NCBI RefSeq assembly: GCF_003056725.1
Contig: NZ_QBKZ01000015.1
Location: 393,152-457,151, forward strand
DNA length: 64,000 nt
Reading direction: 5' to 3'
From: Mangrovicoccus ximenensis
GTDB lineage: Bacteria; Pseudomonadota; Alphaproteobacteria; Rhodobacterales; Rhodobacteraceae
In this document: positions 28,525 to 36,499 of the stretch, in pieces
How the letters are laid out: every line of letters starts with the position of its first letter
How positions within the stretch are numbered: the first letter of the stretch is position 1
The notes under the pieces: model-generated
Told to the model about the DNA's origin: nothing
Database searches by the model: none
The model's input: only the letters and a program-made list of their open reading frames with translations
Position numbers and translations under genes: made by a program

Positions 28525-29706
28525 ATGACCGACCTGCAGCAGCATTTCGGAGCCGCGCTTCCCGAGATCCGCGGCTGGCGCCGCGCGTTCCATGCCGATC
28601 CCGAACTGAGCCTCGGCACCGCGCGCACCGCCGCGCGCATCGCCGAATTGCTCGGGAGCTTCGGCTGCGACGCGATCTTCCGCGATGTCGGCGAAAATGC
28701 CGTGGTCGGCGTGATCCGCGGGAAGGAGGGACCGGGCGTCATCGGCCTGCGGGCCGATACCGATGCGCTGCCGATGCAGGAGCAGAACGGTTTCGGCCAT
28801 GCCTCGGCGACGCCCGGACGGATGCATGCCTGCGGCCATGACGGCCATACCGCGATGCTGCTCGGCGCCGCGCGCCATCTGGCGGCGGAGCGCAGTTTTC
28901 CCGGCACCGTCGTGCTGATCTTCCAGCCGGGCGAAGAAGACGCCACCGGCAGCCGCGCGATGATCGAGGCCGGGCTGATGGAGCGCTTCGGCATCCAGGA
29001 AGTCTATTCGATGCACAACTGGCCGGGGATCGAGGCCGGCAGCTTCGCCATCCGCCAGGGGCCGTTCTTTGCCTCGACCGACCATTTCGACATTGTCGTG
29101 ACCGGCCGCGGCGGCCATGGCGCCAAGCCGCATTACACGATCGATCCGGTTGCCGCTGCCTGCGATCTGGTCGGCAGCCTGCAGATGATCGTCAGCCGCA
29201 ATGCCGACCCGACGCTGCAGGCGGTGATCTCGGTGACCAGCTTCGAAACCTCCTCGACCGCCTATAACATCATCCCCGACCAGGTGCATCTGCGCGGCAC
29301 GGCGCGGACGCTCGACGGCGGCCAGCAGGACATGATCGAGCGGCGCATGCGCGAGGTCTGCGAGGGCGCCGCGCGGCAATCCGGGGCGGAGATCGCCTTC
29401 GATTACCGCCGCAAGAACCCGGTGGTGCGCAACGCTCCCGCCCAGACCGAGGCGGCGCGGCAGGCGGCGCGGGCGGTGTCCGGCGGCTGCGCCGAGGCGG
29501 GCTACAATCTGGGCGGCGACGATTTCGCCTTCATGCTCGAGGAACGGCCCGGCGCCTATATCCTGATCGGCAACGGCCCGTCCGCGGCGGTGCACAATCC
29601 GCTCTACGACTTCAATGACGACATCATCCCGGCCGGCTGCGCCTGGTGGGTGGCGCTGGCATCGGAGCGGCTGGCGGCGCTTGCCGGGGCGCCGGAAGCG
29701 GTCTAA
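28525..29706 (+). CDS. M20 family amidohydrolase (hippurate hydrolase/aminoacylase-like)
   Basis: 393 residues. Metal motifs: LRADTDALPM, MHACGHDGHTAMLLGAA, FQPGEEDATGSRAMIEAG with catalytic Glu pair, MHNWPG, and a dimerisation domain starting near residue 185. Cytosolic enzyme splitting N-acyl amino acids or small peptides. Divergent from the dipeptide-type ABC operon, probably co-regulated with it through the 28262 palindrome. Confidence 0.9.
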   Translation: MTDLQQHFGAALPEIRGWRRAFHADPELSLGTARTAARIAELLGSFGCDAIFRDVGENAVVGVIRGKEGPGVIGLRADTDALPMQEQNGFGHASATPGRMHACGHDGHTAMLLGAARHLAAERSFPGTVVLIFQPGEEDATGSRAMIEAGLMERFGIQEVYSMHNWPGIEAGSFAIRQGPFFASTDHFDIVVTGRGGHGAKPHYTIDPVAAACDLVGSLQMIVSRNADPTLQAVISVTSFETSSTAYNIIPDQVHLRGTARTLDGGQQDMIERRMREVCEGAARQSGAEIAFDYRRKNPVVRNAPAQTEAARQAARAVSGGCAEAGYNLGGDDFAFMLEERPGAYILIGNGPSAAVHNPLYDFNDDIIPAGCAWWVALASERLAALAGAPEAV

Positions 29707-29728
29707 TTGTTACTACAATGCATAACAA
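29707..29728. promoter_or_regulatory. operator-like palindrome upstream of amino-acid ABC operon
   Basis: TTGTTA, 10 bases, TAACAA directly after the M20 stop, in a locally AT-rich stretch ahead of the binding-protein gene at 29911. Candidate repressor site; regulator unknown. Confidence 0.4.
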
Positions 29729-29910
29729 AAGAGCAGGCTGCGCGAAAATGACCCGCGATCCGCAGTATCTTGCGCCACGGCGCGGCCGGGAGGGGCAGGG
29801 CGCTGGATCGCCGCCGCTGCTCCGGGCTTGATGGACCGGCAACGATGTTCCGACACGCGTCGGGTCCGCTCCGCCCGCGGACGGGCCCGCAGAAACGAAG
29901 GTGTTCTTCC

Positions 29911-30699
29911 ATGACCTCCCTTTCCCTGATCCGTTCCGCCGTCCTGGCCGCGGCCGCCGGCCTTGCCGCCTTCGGTGCGCAGGCCGGAACGCTCGACGAT
30001 ATCCGCGAGCGCGGCGCCATCCGCGTCGGCCTGCCCTCCGATTCGCCGCCCTTCGGCATGAAGGCCCCCGACGGCAGCCTCGTCGGCTATGACGTCGAGA
30101 TGGCGCAGCTGATCGCCGACGACCTCGGCGTCGAGCTGGAGGTCACCAATGCCGTCGGCGGCAACCGCGTGCCGCTGCTGACCAGCGGCCGGGTCGACAT
30201 CGTGATCTCGAGCTTCGGCAAGAATGCCGAGCGCGACGAGGTGATCGACTTCTCCGAGCAGTACGCGCCCTTCTACAACGGCGTCTTCGGCCCCGCGGAT
30301 GTCGAGGTCGACGGCCCCGAGGATCTGGCCGGCTATTCGGTCGGCGTGACCAAGGGCACGATCGAGGATCTGGAACTGACCGAAAAGGTTGGCGAAGACG
30401 TGACGATCACCCGCTTCGAAAGCGGTGCCAGCGGCTTCAGCGCCTATTTCTCTGGGGCGGTCGATTTCTTCGCCACCGGCAACGTCACTGCTGCCGCGCT
30501 GATGGAGAACCCGTCGCTGCCGCGCGAGATCGTGCCGAAATTCCTGATCAACAGCTCGCCGTGCTATATCGGCGTGCGCGAGGGCGACCAGGAAATGGCC
30601 GACTACCTGAACGGGGTGATTGCCGAGGCCAAGGCCGACGGCCGGCTCAACGAGATCTCCAAGCGCTGGATGAAGGCGGAGCTGCCGGCCGGGTTCTGA
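29911..30699 (+). CDS. amino-acid ABC transporter substrate-binding protein (family 3)
   Basis: 262 residues with signal peptide (cleavage after AFGAQA). Family-3 signature: GAIRVGLPSDSPPFGMKAPD, GYDVEMAQLIADDLGV and DEVIDFSEQYAPFYNG. Binds a polar amino acid or related compound in the periplasm. First gene of an SBP-permease-permease operon. Confidence 0.9.
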   Translation: MTSLSLIRSAVLAAAAGLAAFGAQAGTLDDIRERGAIRVGLPSDSPPFGMKAPDGSLVGYDVEMAQLIADDLGVELEVTNAVGGNRVPLLTSGRVDIVISSFGKNAERDEVIDFSEQYAPFYNGVFGPADVEVDGPEDLAGYSVGVTKGTIEDLELTEKVGEDVTITRFESGASGFSAYFSGAVDFFATGNVTAAALMENPSLPREIVPKFLINSSPCYIGVREGDQEMADYLNGVIAEAKADGRLNEISKRWMKAELPAGF

Positions 30700-30730
30700 T
30701 CCGGCACAGGCCAAGGGAAGGAAGCGCAAG

Positions 30731-31390
30731 ATGCCGTTCGACTGGATCATCGAGTACTGGGACATCCTGCTGGGCGGGGCGCTCCGGACCATTGCGCTCA
30801 CCCTTCTGGCCATCGCGGTGGCCACGCCGGTGTCCGTCCTCCTGGGATGGGCGCTGGTGTCCGGCCCCGGCTGGGGCAGGGCGGCGATCAACGCCTATGT
30901 GGAGCTCTTCCGCAACACGCCCTACATGATCCACCTGTTCTTCATCTTCTTCGCGCTGCCGCGCTTCGGCATCGGGCTCGACCCGTTCGGCGCGGCGATA
31001 GCCTCGCTCTGCCTGATGGTGGCGGCCTTCGGCACCAAGATCGTCGAGTCGGGCCTGCGCGCCACGCCGCGCGGCCAGCACGAGGCGGCGGCGAGCCTCG
31101 GCATGACCGCAGGACAGGCCTTCCGCCATGTCACGCTGGTCCCGGCGCTGGCGCGGGTCTGGCCGGCGCTCTGCTCGCTGGCGACCATGGCGCTGCTCGA
31201 TTCCGCCGTGGTCTCGCTGATCGCGGTGGAGGACCTGACCTGGGTGACCACCTTCATCGAGACGCGCAACTTCCGGTCCTTCGAGACCTTCTTCTTTTCG
31301 AGCCTCGTCTTCCTGGCGATCTCCTACGCGCTGCGGCGCAGCCTCCTGGCCTTCGGCGACCGGGTCCTGTCGCGGGGGATGCGGGCATGA
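30731..31390 (+). CDS. amino-acid ABC transporter permease (GltJ/HisM type)
   Basis: 219 residues, five helices. Family markers: LFRNTPYMIHLFFIFFALP and the EAA loop QHEAAASLGMTAGQAFRHV. Its stop overlaps the next permease (ATGA), so the two form the channel heterodimer. Confidence 0.88.
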   Translation: MPFDWIIEYWDILLGGALRTIALTLLAIAVATPVSVLLGWALVSGPGWGRAAINAYVELFRNTPYMIHLFFIFFALPRFGIGLDPFGAAIASLCLMVAAFGTKIVESGLRATPRGQHEAAASLGMTAGQAFRHVTLVPALARVWPALCSLATMALLDSAVVSLIAVEDLTWVTTFIETRNFRSFETFFFSSLVFLAISYALRRSLLAFGDRVLSRGMRA

Positions 31391-32037
31391 TCAGCTACAC
31401 CAATCCCGAGATCATCGCGGCCCTGCTGCTGGCGACGCGCTACACGCTGGTGCTGTTTTTCGTCGGCGCGATCGGCGGCGGGGTGCTGGCGCTGCTGCTG
31501 CTCGTGATGGGCCTGTCGAAAAGCCGGCTGCTGCAGCGGCTGCTCGGCGCCTATGTCGCCTTCTTCCAGGGCACGCCGCTCCTGATGCAGCTCTACCTGC
31601 TGTTCTTCGGCATCGCCTATCTCGGCGTGCGGCTGCCGACCTGGGCGGCGGCGGCGATCGCGCTGATCGCCTGGAGCGCGGCCTTCCTCAGCGAGATCTG
31701 GCGAGGCTGCGTCGCAGCGGTGCCGCGCGGCCAGTGGGAGGCCTCCTCGAGCCTCGCCATGGGCTATCTCGAGCAGATGCGCTACGTGATCCTGCCGCAG
31801 GCGCTGACCCTGGCCGTCGGCCCGACCGTCGGCTTCCTCGTCGACATCATGAAGGCGACCGCGGTGACCGCGATCATCGGCTATGTCGAACTCTTCCAGG
31901 CCGGGAATGCCATCGCCAACACCACCTTCCAGCCCTTCAAGGTCTACGGCATGGTGGCGGTGATCTATTTCCTGCTCTGCTGGCCTGTCTCGCTCGCCGC
32001 GCGGCGGATCGAGGCCAGATACACTGTTCCCCGCTGA
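31387..32037 (+). CDS. amino-acid ABC transporter permease (GltK/HisQ type)
   Basis: 216 residues. FFQGTPLLMQLYLLFFGIAY and the coupling loop QWEASSSLAMGYLEQMRYVI identify a polar amino-acid permease. No ATPase gene follows; an amidase-like start begins 37 bases on. The ATPase is either encoded elsewhere or was lost with the sequence removed at the amidase join. Confidence 0.88.
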   Translation: MISYTNPEIIAALLLATRYTLVLFFVGAIGGGVLALLLLVMGLSKSRLLQRLLGAYVAFFQGTPLLMQLYLLFFGIAYLGVRLPTWAAAAIALIAWSAAFLSEIWRGCVAAVPRGQWEASSSLAMGYLEQMRYVILPQALTLAVGPTVGFLVDIMKATAVTAIIGYVELFQAGNAIANTTFQPFKVYGMVAVIYFLLCWPVSLAARRIEARYTVPR

Positions 32038-32074
32038 TGGCGGCACACCGAAAAACGAACCTCCGGACTGCTCC

Positions 32075-32758
32075 ATGACATCTGACGACAGGCCCCCCGG
32101 GGCGATTGCCACCCGCGACGCGATCGCGTCGGGGCGGCTCACGGCCCTCGCGGCCACCGAAGCGCGGCTCGCGCGCATTGCCGAAGCCGAGCCCGGGATC
32201 CGCGCCTGGGTCGAGGTCGATGCCGAAGGCGCCCTCCTGGTCGACGCCGCGCAGCCCGAGCCGTTCCCGGTCGAGAGCCGAGGGCAGCAGGAGCTGGTCG
32301 CCTTCTACGGGCTGGCCGGACGGCAGGGCGGCTACCGGCCGCCGCTGGTGCAGGTGCCGGTCCCGTGGGTCATGCGGCTGGCCTGGGACAGCTCGGCGAC
32401 GCGCTCCTTCCTGTGGATCCACGAGAAAGCCGCGGAGAGCGCCGCCCGCGCGCTGGGGCGCATCGCGGCGAGCTACACCGGGGCAGAGATCCGCGACCTC
32501 GGGCTCGACATCTTCGGCGGCGATTACGCCCCGCGGAAGATGCGCGGCGCCGACCGCTATTCCCTGCATAGCTGGGGCATCGCCATCGACTTCGACCCGG
32601 TGCGCAACGCCCTGCGCGCCGACAAGCGGACGGCCCGCCTCGCGCAGCCCGACGCAGAGCCGTTCTGGCGCGCCTGGGAGGCAGAGGGCTGGACCAGCCT
32701 CGGGCGGGACCGGAACTACGACTGGATGCATGTGCAGGCCGCCGCGCGCGGCTACTGA
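32075..32758 (+). CDS. chimeric ORF: amidase N-terminus fused to phage M15 peptidase
   Basis: 227 residues in one frame, two unrelated parts. Residues 1 to about 58 (IASGRLTALAATEARLARIA, then GIRAWVEVDAEGAL) match the start of GatA-type amidases, the gene expected after the ABC operon. From about residue 60 it is a phage-type M15 endopeptidase (endolysin): SLHSWGIAIDFDP with zinc His/Asp and DWMHVQAA with the third ligand. The fusion lies near 32250. The peptidase may still be active if expressed, with its native start lost. A join artefact is the alternative. Confidence 0.75.
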   Translation: MTSDDRPPGAIATRDAIASGRLTALAATEARLARIAEAEPGIRAWVEVDAEGALLVDAAQPEPFPVESRGQQELVAFYGLAGRQGGYRPPLVQVPVPWVMRLAWDSSATRSFLWIHEKAAESAARALGRIAASYTGAEIRDLGLDIFGGDYAPRKMRGADRYSLHSWGIAIDFDPVRNALRADKRTARLAQPDAEPFWRAWEAEGWTSLGRDRNYDWMHVQAAARGY

Positions 32759-32770
32759 CAGGAGAGCAGG

Positions 32771-33043
32771 ATGAGCGACAAGTTCAGGACACATGCCGCA
32801 GGGCTGACCAGCCCGGCTTCGGGCGGCATGGCGGTGGTGCCCAGCGATGCGGACGAGCTCGCGACCTGGTCGCGGGCGCTCTATGTCGGGGTGGGGGGCA
32901 GCCTCGCGGTGGAGTTGGCCGAGGCGCCCGAGGGCGAGGTGCTGGTGCTGCAGAACGTCCAGGCGGGGATGATCTATCCGCTCAGGGCGCGCAAGGTGCG
33001 GGCCACGGGCACCAGCGCGGCCGCGCTGGTGGCGTTCTGGTGA
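32771..33043 (+). CDS. phage/GTA spike base protein (RCAP_Rcc01079-like)
   Basis: 90 residues. SPASGGMAVVPSDADELA, then RALYVGVGGSLAVELAE and GMIYPLRARKVRATGT, give the compact beta-rich pattern of the spike base protein known from the gene transfer agent head spike of Rhodobacter capsulatus and from many roseophages. It follows the M15 lysis-type peptidase by 12 bases and overlaps the next gene, so this is a phage-structural remnant. Confidence 0.75.
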   Translation: MSDKFRTHAAGLTSPASGGMAVVPSDADELATWSRALYVGVGGSLAVELAEAPEGEVLVLQNVQAGMIYPLRARKVRATGTSAAALVAFW

Positions 33044-33807
33044 GCGGGATGGACCGTCTCGTCGAGATGGCGCGGAAATGGCAGGTGACCGAGCGCCAGC
33101 TGCTGACCGCGCAGCGCTACCTGATGGCGCCCGAGCGCTACCGCCTGGCGCCGTCGCTGCACGGCATCCTGCATGACCTGCTGGCGGAGAACATGCCGGT
33201 CGAGAAGCTCGAGAAGGAGCGGGGCTGGCCCGCACGCTCGGCCAAGCAGGTGCTGAAGGTGATCCTCGACGCGCTGATCGAGATCGGCGGCGGCCATGCG
33301 GAGCGGGAGGATCGCTCGGAGGAGATCGAGTTCCTGACCGGCGCCCCGGAAGACCACGTGCGCTGGCGGCAGGAATTCGGGATCGCGCCCATCGAGGCGC
33401 GGGTCTTCGCGGCGCTCCACGCGGACTTGGGAAAAGTGGTTCTGAAGGACACGCTGCTGCGGCGGGCCTATTGGGGCCGGATCGACGAGGCGCCGTCGCT
33501 CAAGATGATCGACGTGTCGGTCTGCAAGCTGCGGGCGAAGCTGACCGGCAGGGCCTGGGCGATCGAAACGGTCTGGGGCACGGGCTACCGGCTGACGGAG
33601 GTTGCGGCCTGGGACGGCGAGACGCTTGCCTGGTACGCGGCGCACACGGTGGGGGAGATGTCGCTGCGCGCGGTCGCGCGGGAGCATGGCGTGCATGCTT
33701 CGACGGTGATGCGGCGGCTCAACGGGCTGATGGACCGGCTGAGCGAGGCGCAGGAGGCCGAGCTGGATGCGGCGGCGGCCGAATGGTGGGCGACCGCAGG
33801 GGGATGA
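33040..33807 (+). CDS. phage-associated winged-helix DNA-binding protein
   Basis: 255 residues; GTG at 33040 overlaps the spike gene, an internal ATG at 33049 is possible. Central part (about 100-185) has an OmpR-type winged helix ending IETVWGTGYRLTEV with VSVCKLRAKL as recognition helix. The C-terminal 60 residues form a second helix-turn-helix (LRAVAREHGVHASTVMRRLN). Seen in alphaproteobacterial prophages; no receiver domain. Likely a phage regulator. Confidence 0.6.
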   Translation: MSGMDRLVEMARKWQVTERQLLTAQRYLMAPERYRLAPSLHGILHDLLAENMPVEKLEKERGWPARSAKQVLKVILDALIEIGGGHAEREDRSEEIEFLTGAPEDHVRWRQEFGIAPIEARVFAALHADLGKVVLKDTLLRRAYWGRIDEAPSLKMIDVSVCKLRAKLTGRAWAIETVWGTGYRLTEVAAWDGETLAWYAAHTVGEMSLRAVAREHGVHASTVMRRLNGLMDRLSEAQEAELDAAAAEWWATAGG

Positions 33808-33858
33808 CCTCCGGCGGCGGAAGTGCCATGGTGTTCGCCATCTGTTCTGCGAGTCGTC

Positions 33859-34257
33859 ATGCCCCACTATCTCCACGCTCTCTGCCGCTGCGGCCACTGG
33901 GGCCGGGTGCCCGTACCGGACGTAACGCGGTTCGACCGGTCCGCGGTCGTGGCGCGCCTCCGCTGCTCGGCGTGCGGCGGAGAGAGCAGTTATGTCGCCG
34001 CTCGGCTTTTACGGATCAAGCCAAATGCTGCTAAGCCACCCAGAAGCAAAGGCAACCCAGCGGGAAGCGGGATCGCTGATGGGCTTGTTGTCTGCAAAGC
34101 AACCACTTCACCAGACGACGACGTGAATGTAGCAGCGATTTCATTTCCTGAATCGTCAAATAGAGAGAAGCTGTTTAGCAAGGCCGTATTTTCAAAATCA
34201 GCGATACCACCGGTGCCGAATAGATTGAAACCCAAAACTGAAAATACCCATTCATAG
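33859..34257 (+). CDS. possible small zinc-ribbon protein, 3' end unclear
   Basis: From the ATG at 33859 the frame reads LCRCGHWGRVPVPDV, then LRCSACGGES, two CxC/CxxC knuckles of a zinc ribbon. After about residue 50 it crosses the 3' end of the VPLPA gene on the other strand, and the composition changes sharply to AT-rich DNA. The native protein is probably only about 50 residues and was cut at the island boundary near 33990. Confidence 0.35.
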   Translation: MPHYLHALCRCGHWGRVPVPDVTRFDRSAVVARLRCSACGGESSYVAARLLRIKPNAAKPPRSKGNPAGSGIADGLVVCKATTSPDDDVNVAAISFPESSNREKLFSKAVFSKSAIPPVPNRLKPKTENTHS

Positions 34258-34916
34258 GTTAGGTAATCCCCAATGGTTACATCGAACACAGCTGTCGAGT
34301 ATCCAACTATATAGAATTCCTCAGTCGTTGTGGTTCCGTATCCAAAGCGTCCGGTGGTACTGGGGGCGCCTAGCCCAAAGCTCGAATCTAGATTGCCGCC
34401 TGCATCAAATATGTCGATATTAGAAAAAAGTTCTGGCACATAGTTCCTTGTGACTGTCCCATTGAAATTGTTGATATAATAAGACGAACCAATTTCAAAT
34501 CCTACATCTCCGGCCATTGTGCCGTCGTAATGCATCGTGATTGCAACTTGTCCAGAGCTTCCTACTTTTGATGGATCTGAAGGAGTAATTAAGATGCTGT
34601 CTGTGATGTGTCCGGACTGTCTATATCCGCTGAACGACTCGGTAGATGGCGAAGTTCCGGAAACCTCTACGAAAGTCTTAACGGTATCAAAAGACGTGCT
34701 TGAACGTCCTGTGACTCCATTGTCAGAGCAAGACTTCGTTTGCGTCCCGCTTGCTTGAGGCGTTTGTCCCAGGGACGCAGATACAGGATTGCAATCAACA
34801 AATGATACAATTCCTGACGGTGTTGCGGGCGAGGGCTGGCTATGTACGGTAGCTGCATTCACAGTCAACGGTGAAAGAGATAATACGGCAAAAGCCAATG
34901 TGCTAAACGACTTCAT
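33990..34916 (-). CDS. VPLPA-CTERM sorting-domain surface protein (AT-rich copy)
   Basis: 308 residues: signal peptide (MKSFSTLAFAVLSLSP to NAA), a Ser/Thr/Gly/Asn-rich secreted body, and the C-terminal sorting signal AIPLPAGLPLLLGGLAAFG followed by a basic tail. Such signals are cut by an exosortase and the protein is anchored or exported. The gene is clearly AT-richer than its neighbours, suggesting transfer; it marks the left edge of the mobile island. The exosortase is not in the window. Confidence 0.85.
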   Translation of the reverse strand: MKSFSTLAFAVLSLSPLTVNAATVHSQPSPATPSGIVSFVDCNPVSASLGQTPQASGTQTKSCSDNGVTGRSSTSFDTVKTFVEVSGTSPSTESFSGYRQSGHITDSILITPSDPSKVGSSGQVAITMHYDGTMAGDVGFEIGSSYYINNFNGTVTRNYVPELFSNIDIFDAGGNLDSSFGLGAPSTTGRFGYGTTTTEEFYIVGYSTAVFDVTIGDYLTYEWVFSVLGFNLFGTGGIADFENTALLNSFSLFDDSGNEIAATFTSSSGEVVALQTTSPSAIPLPAGLPLLLGGLAAFGLIRKSRAAT

Positions 34917-35239
34917 TTCTTTCTCCAGAATATTAAATACTTAAGCATAAGGTGGGGGCGCAATCGGGACGGTCAAGAGAAATCAGTCTTGGCCGGGGTC
35001 TTGCAGTGGTTCTTCGAGATTTTAGACAGATGCTTGATCATATTGAGGCCGCAATGCGCAATTCGAAAAATGTCCGCACCTTGACCTGACACCGTTATCC
35101 TGCGGCCGCTGGGGCAGGGCGACGGTTGAAACCGCCGCGGCAGCTGGCGGGAGCGCGTGTCCGGTAATGCCCCATTACCGGAAAGCGTAGGTCGCGAGCA
35201 CGCCAAGCCTCCGCCGTCACGAAAGAGGACGGAACAGGT
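34917..35239. other. intergenic region of the island, no gene seen
   Basis: AT-rich start (probable VPLPA promoter, with TTAAATACTTAAG near 34935), then mixed composition. A 77-codon minus-strand frame (34973-35206) has no recognisable features. Confidence 0.4.
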
Positions 35240-35833
35240 TCAGATCAGCGGTGTGCTGTCCCGGCAGCTTTCCTCCTGGAGCCGATCGTACTCCCGGTCT
35301 TCCGAGGGTGACAGCTGCAAATCGTACTTGGCCACCAGCGAGACGAACAGGTTGATGTAGGTGCAGCCGTAGGAGGCCAGAGGAGGCATCCATTCGTCGG
35401 GCCCGCGGTCGCTCTTGCTGCGGTTCGCCGAGTCCTCGACAGCGAGCAGGTTCTGGTTGTCGTTCGCGAAGCGCTCGCGCATCTCCGGGGACCAGCTCCA
35501 AGCGCCGTGTTCCCAAGCCCATTTCTTCGGAATGACATGGTCGATGTCGATGTCGTCGTCATCCGTGAAGGCTTTTCCCGTGTACGGATCGAGCCAGCGA
35601 CCGGTATCTACCGTGCAGCTGCTCCCGAGACGGTCATAGGTCACCGGCGCGGACGAACTGATGCGCAGGATTTCAGCACGCTTGTTGCCGCATCCGTCAG
35701 AGGCGGCAGCCCATCCGGCGAACTCGGCGCTGCCTGGGTACGGGGCTCGGGTCGCGTCGGTCACCGGGGGAGTCGGCTGTACGCAGCCGGAAAGCAGGGT
35801 GAGAACGGTGAGTAGGGCTGAGAGCCAGCGCAT
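35240..35833 (-). CDS. HNH-family nuclease lipoprotein
   Basis: 197 residues from the ATG at 35833, which gives a lipoprotein signal MRWLSALLTVLTLLSGC with Cys near residue 17. The body has DIDHVIPKKWAWEHGA, then FANDNQNLLAVEDSANRSKS, the DHxxP...N...K pattern of HNH/DUF1524 nucleases. Probably exported and anchored in the envelope, where it could degrade external DNA or act as a toxin. No immunity partner is adjacent. Confidence 0.75.
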   Translation of the reverse strand: MRWLSALLTVLTLLSGCVQPTPPVTDATRAPYPGSAEFAGWAAASDGCGNKRAEILRISSSAPVTYDRLGSSCTVDTGRWLDPYTGKAFTDDDDIDIDHVIPKKWAWEHGAWSWSPEMRERFANDNQNLLAVEDSANRSKSDRGPDEWMPPLASYGCTYINLFVSLVAKYDLQLSPSEDREYDRLQEESCRDSTPLI

Positions 35834-35942
35834 GAAGATTGCCTCCGAGTGGGGTAGTTTAGGCCCCATTAGGCGATTGACCCTCGGGAGGCCCGCCGGA
35901 ACGGCGGGGTGCGGCCATAGGTCAGGCTACCACGCCCGCACT

Positions 35943-36002
35943 CAGCCCTTTGCAGCCGGACGCACCTACTGCAGCATCGGTTAAGAAGGGCGGGGAGCGG
36001 TC
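35943..36002 (-). repeat. dispersed about 60-bp island repeat, copy D (inverted, diverged)
   Basis: On the minus strand it begins GACCGCT and ends TCCGGCTGCAAAGGGC, the same end motifs as copies A-C but less conserved. It lies just before the HEPN-ParA-ATPase operon, in inverse orientation to copy A behind it. Confidence 0.4.
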
Positions 36003-36100
36003 CTTCGCTGCGTCTGCTTTCAAACTTCTGCTTTTGGGGTCTTTAAGATCAATGCGCCCGCAGCACGAGGCTTGGCAACCGGCGCGCCAGAGGCTACGGA

Positions 36101-36499
36101 ATGTCCATGAGCCAATTCACGCCCAACATGACCAAGGCCGCCCATCGCAATTGGGAAGCTGCTGAGCGAAACAGGAACGCAGCAGCACCTGACCGCACGA
36201 CCGCGGGTTATCTCTATGGGATTTCCGCAGAGTGCGCGATCAAGGCTTCGTTCCGCAGTATTCCTTGGACCACCGACAGCAAAGATGGGCCTGTATACGC
36301 TCACTTCCCTTCACTCAAAGCCAAACTCCGCGACGCGATTGCTGGGCGCGGGGCATCGCAGCTCGCGCGGTTTGCCGATCAACATTTTATGGAAGGCTGG
36401 GCTATCGATATCCGATATAGCGATGGCAAGCGCCCGGACAATGCAACCTTGGAAAAATGGCGCTCGGATGCAGAAGTAGCTCGGGCTGAATTGCTATGA
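36101..36499 (+). CDS. HEPN-like small protein, first gene of putative defence operon
   Basis: 132 residues, all-alpha. AGYLYGISAECAIKASFRS resembles the first helix pair of HEPN-type proteins. RFADQH near residue 89 fits the Rx4H pattern seen in HEPN RNases, although its placement makes catalysis uncertain. C-terminal WAIDIRYS and WRSDAEVARAELL are also common in this group. Start at 36101 has GAGG 8 bases upstream. It overlaps the next gene by 4 bases, so the three products are made together. Role inferred: effector or nucleic-acid-binding component. Confidence 0.55.
   Translation: MSMSQFTPNMTKAAHRNWEAAERNRNAAAPDRTTAGYLYGISAECAIKASFRSIPWTTDSKDGPVYAHFPSLKAKLRDAIAGRGASQLARFADQHFMEGWAIDIRYSDGKRPDNATLEKWRSDAEVARAELL

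Noticed and set aside
34973..35206. 77-codon minus-strand frame as a gene
   Set aside because: No ribosome site, no homology, and it spans a change in base composition.
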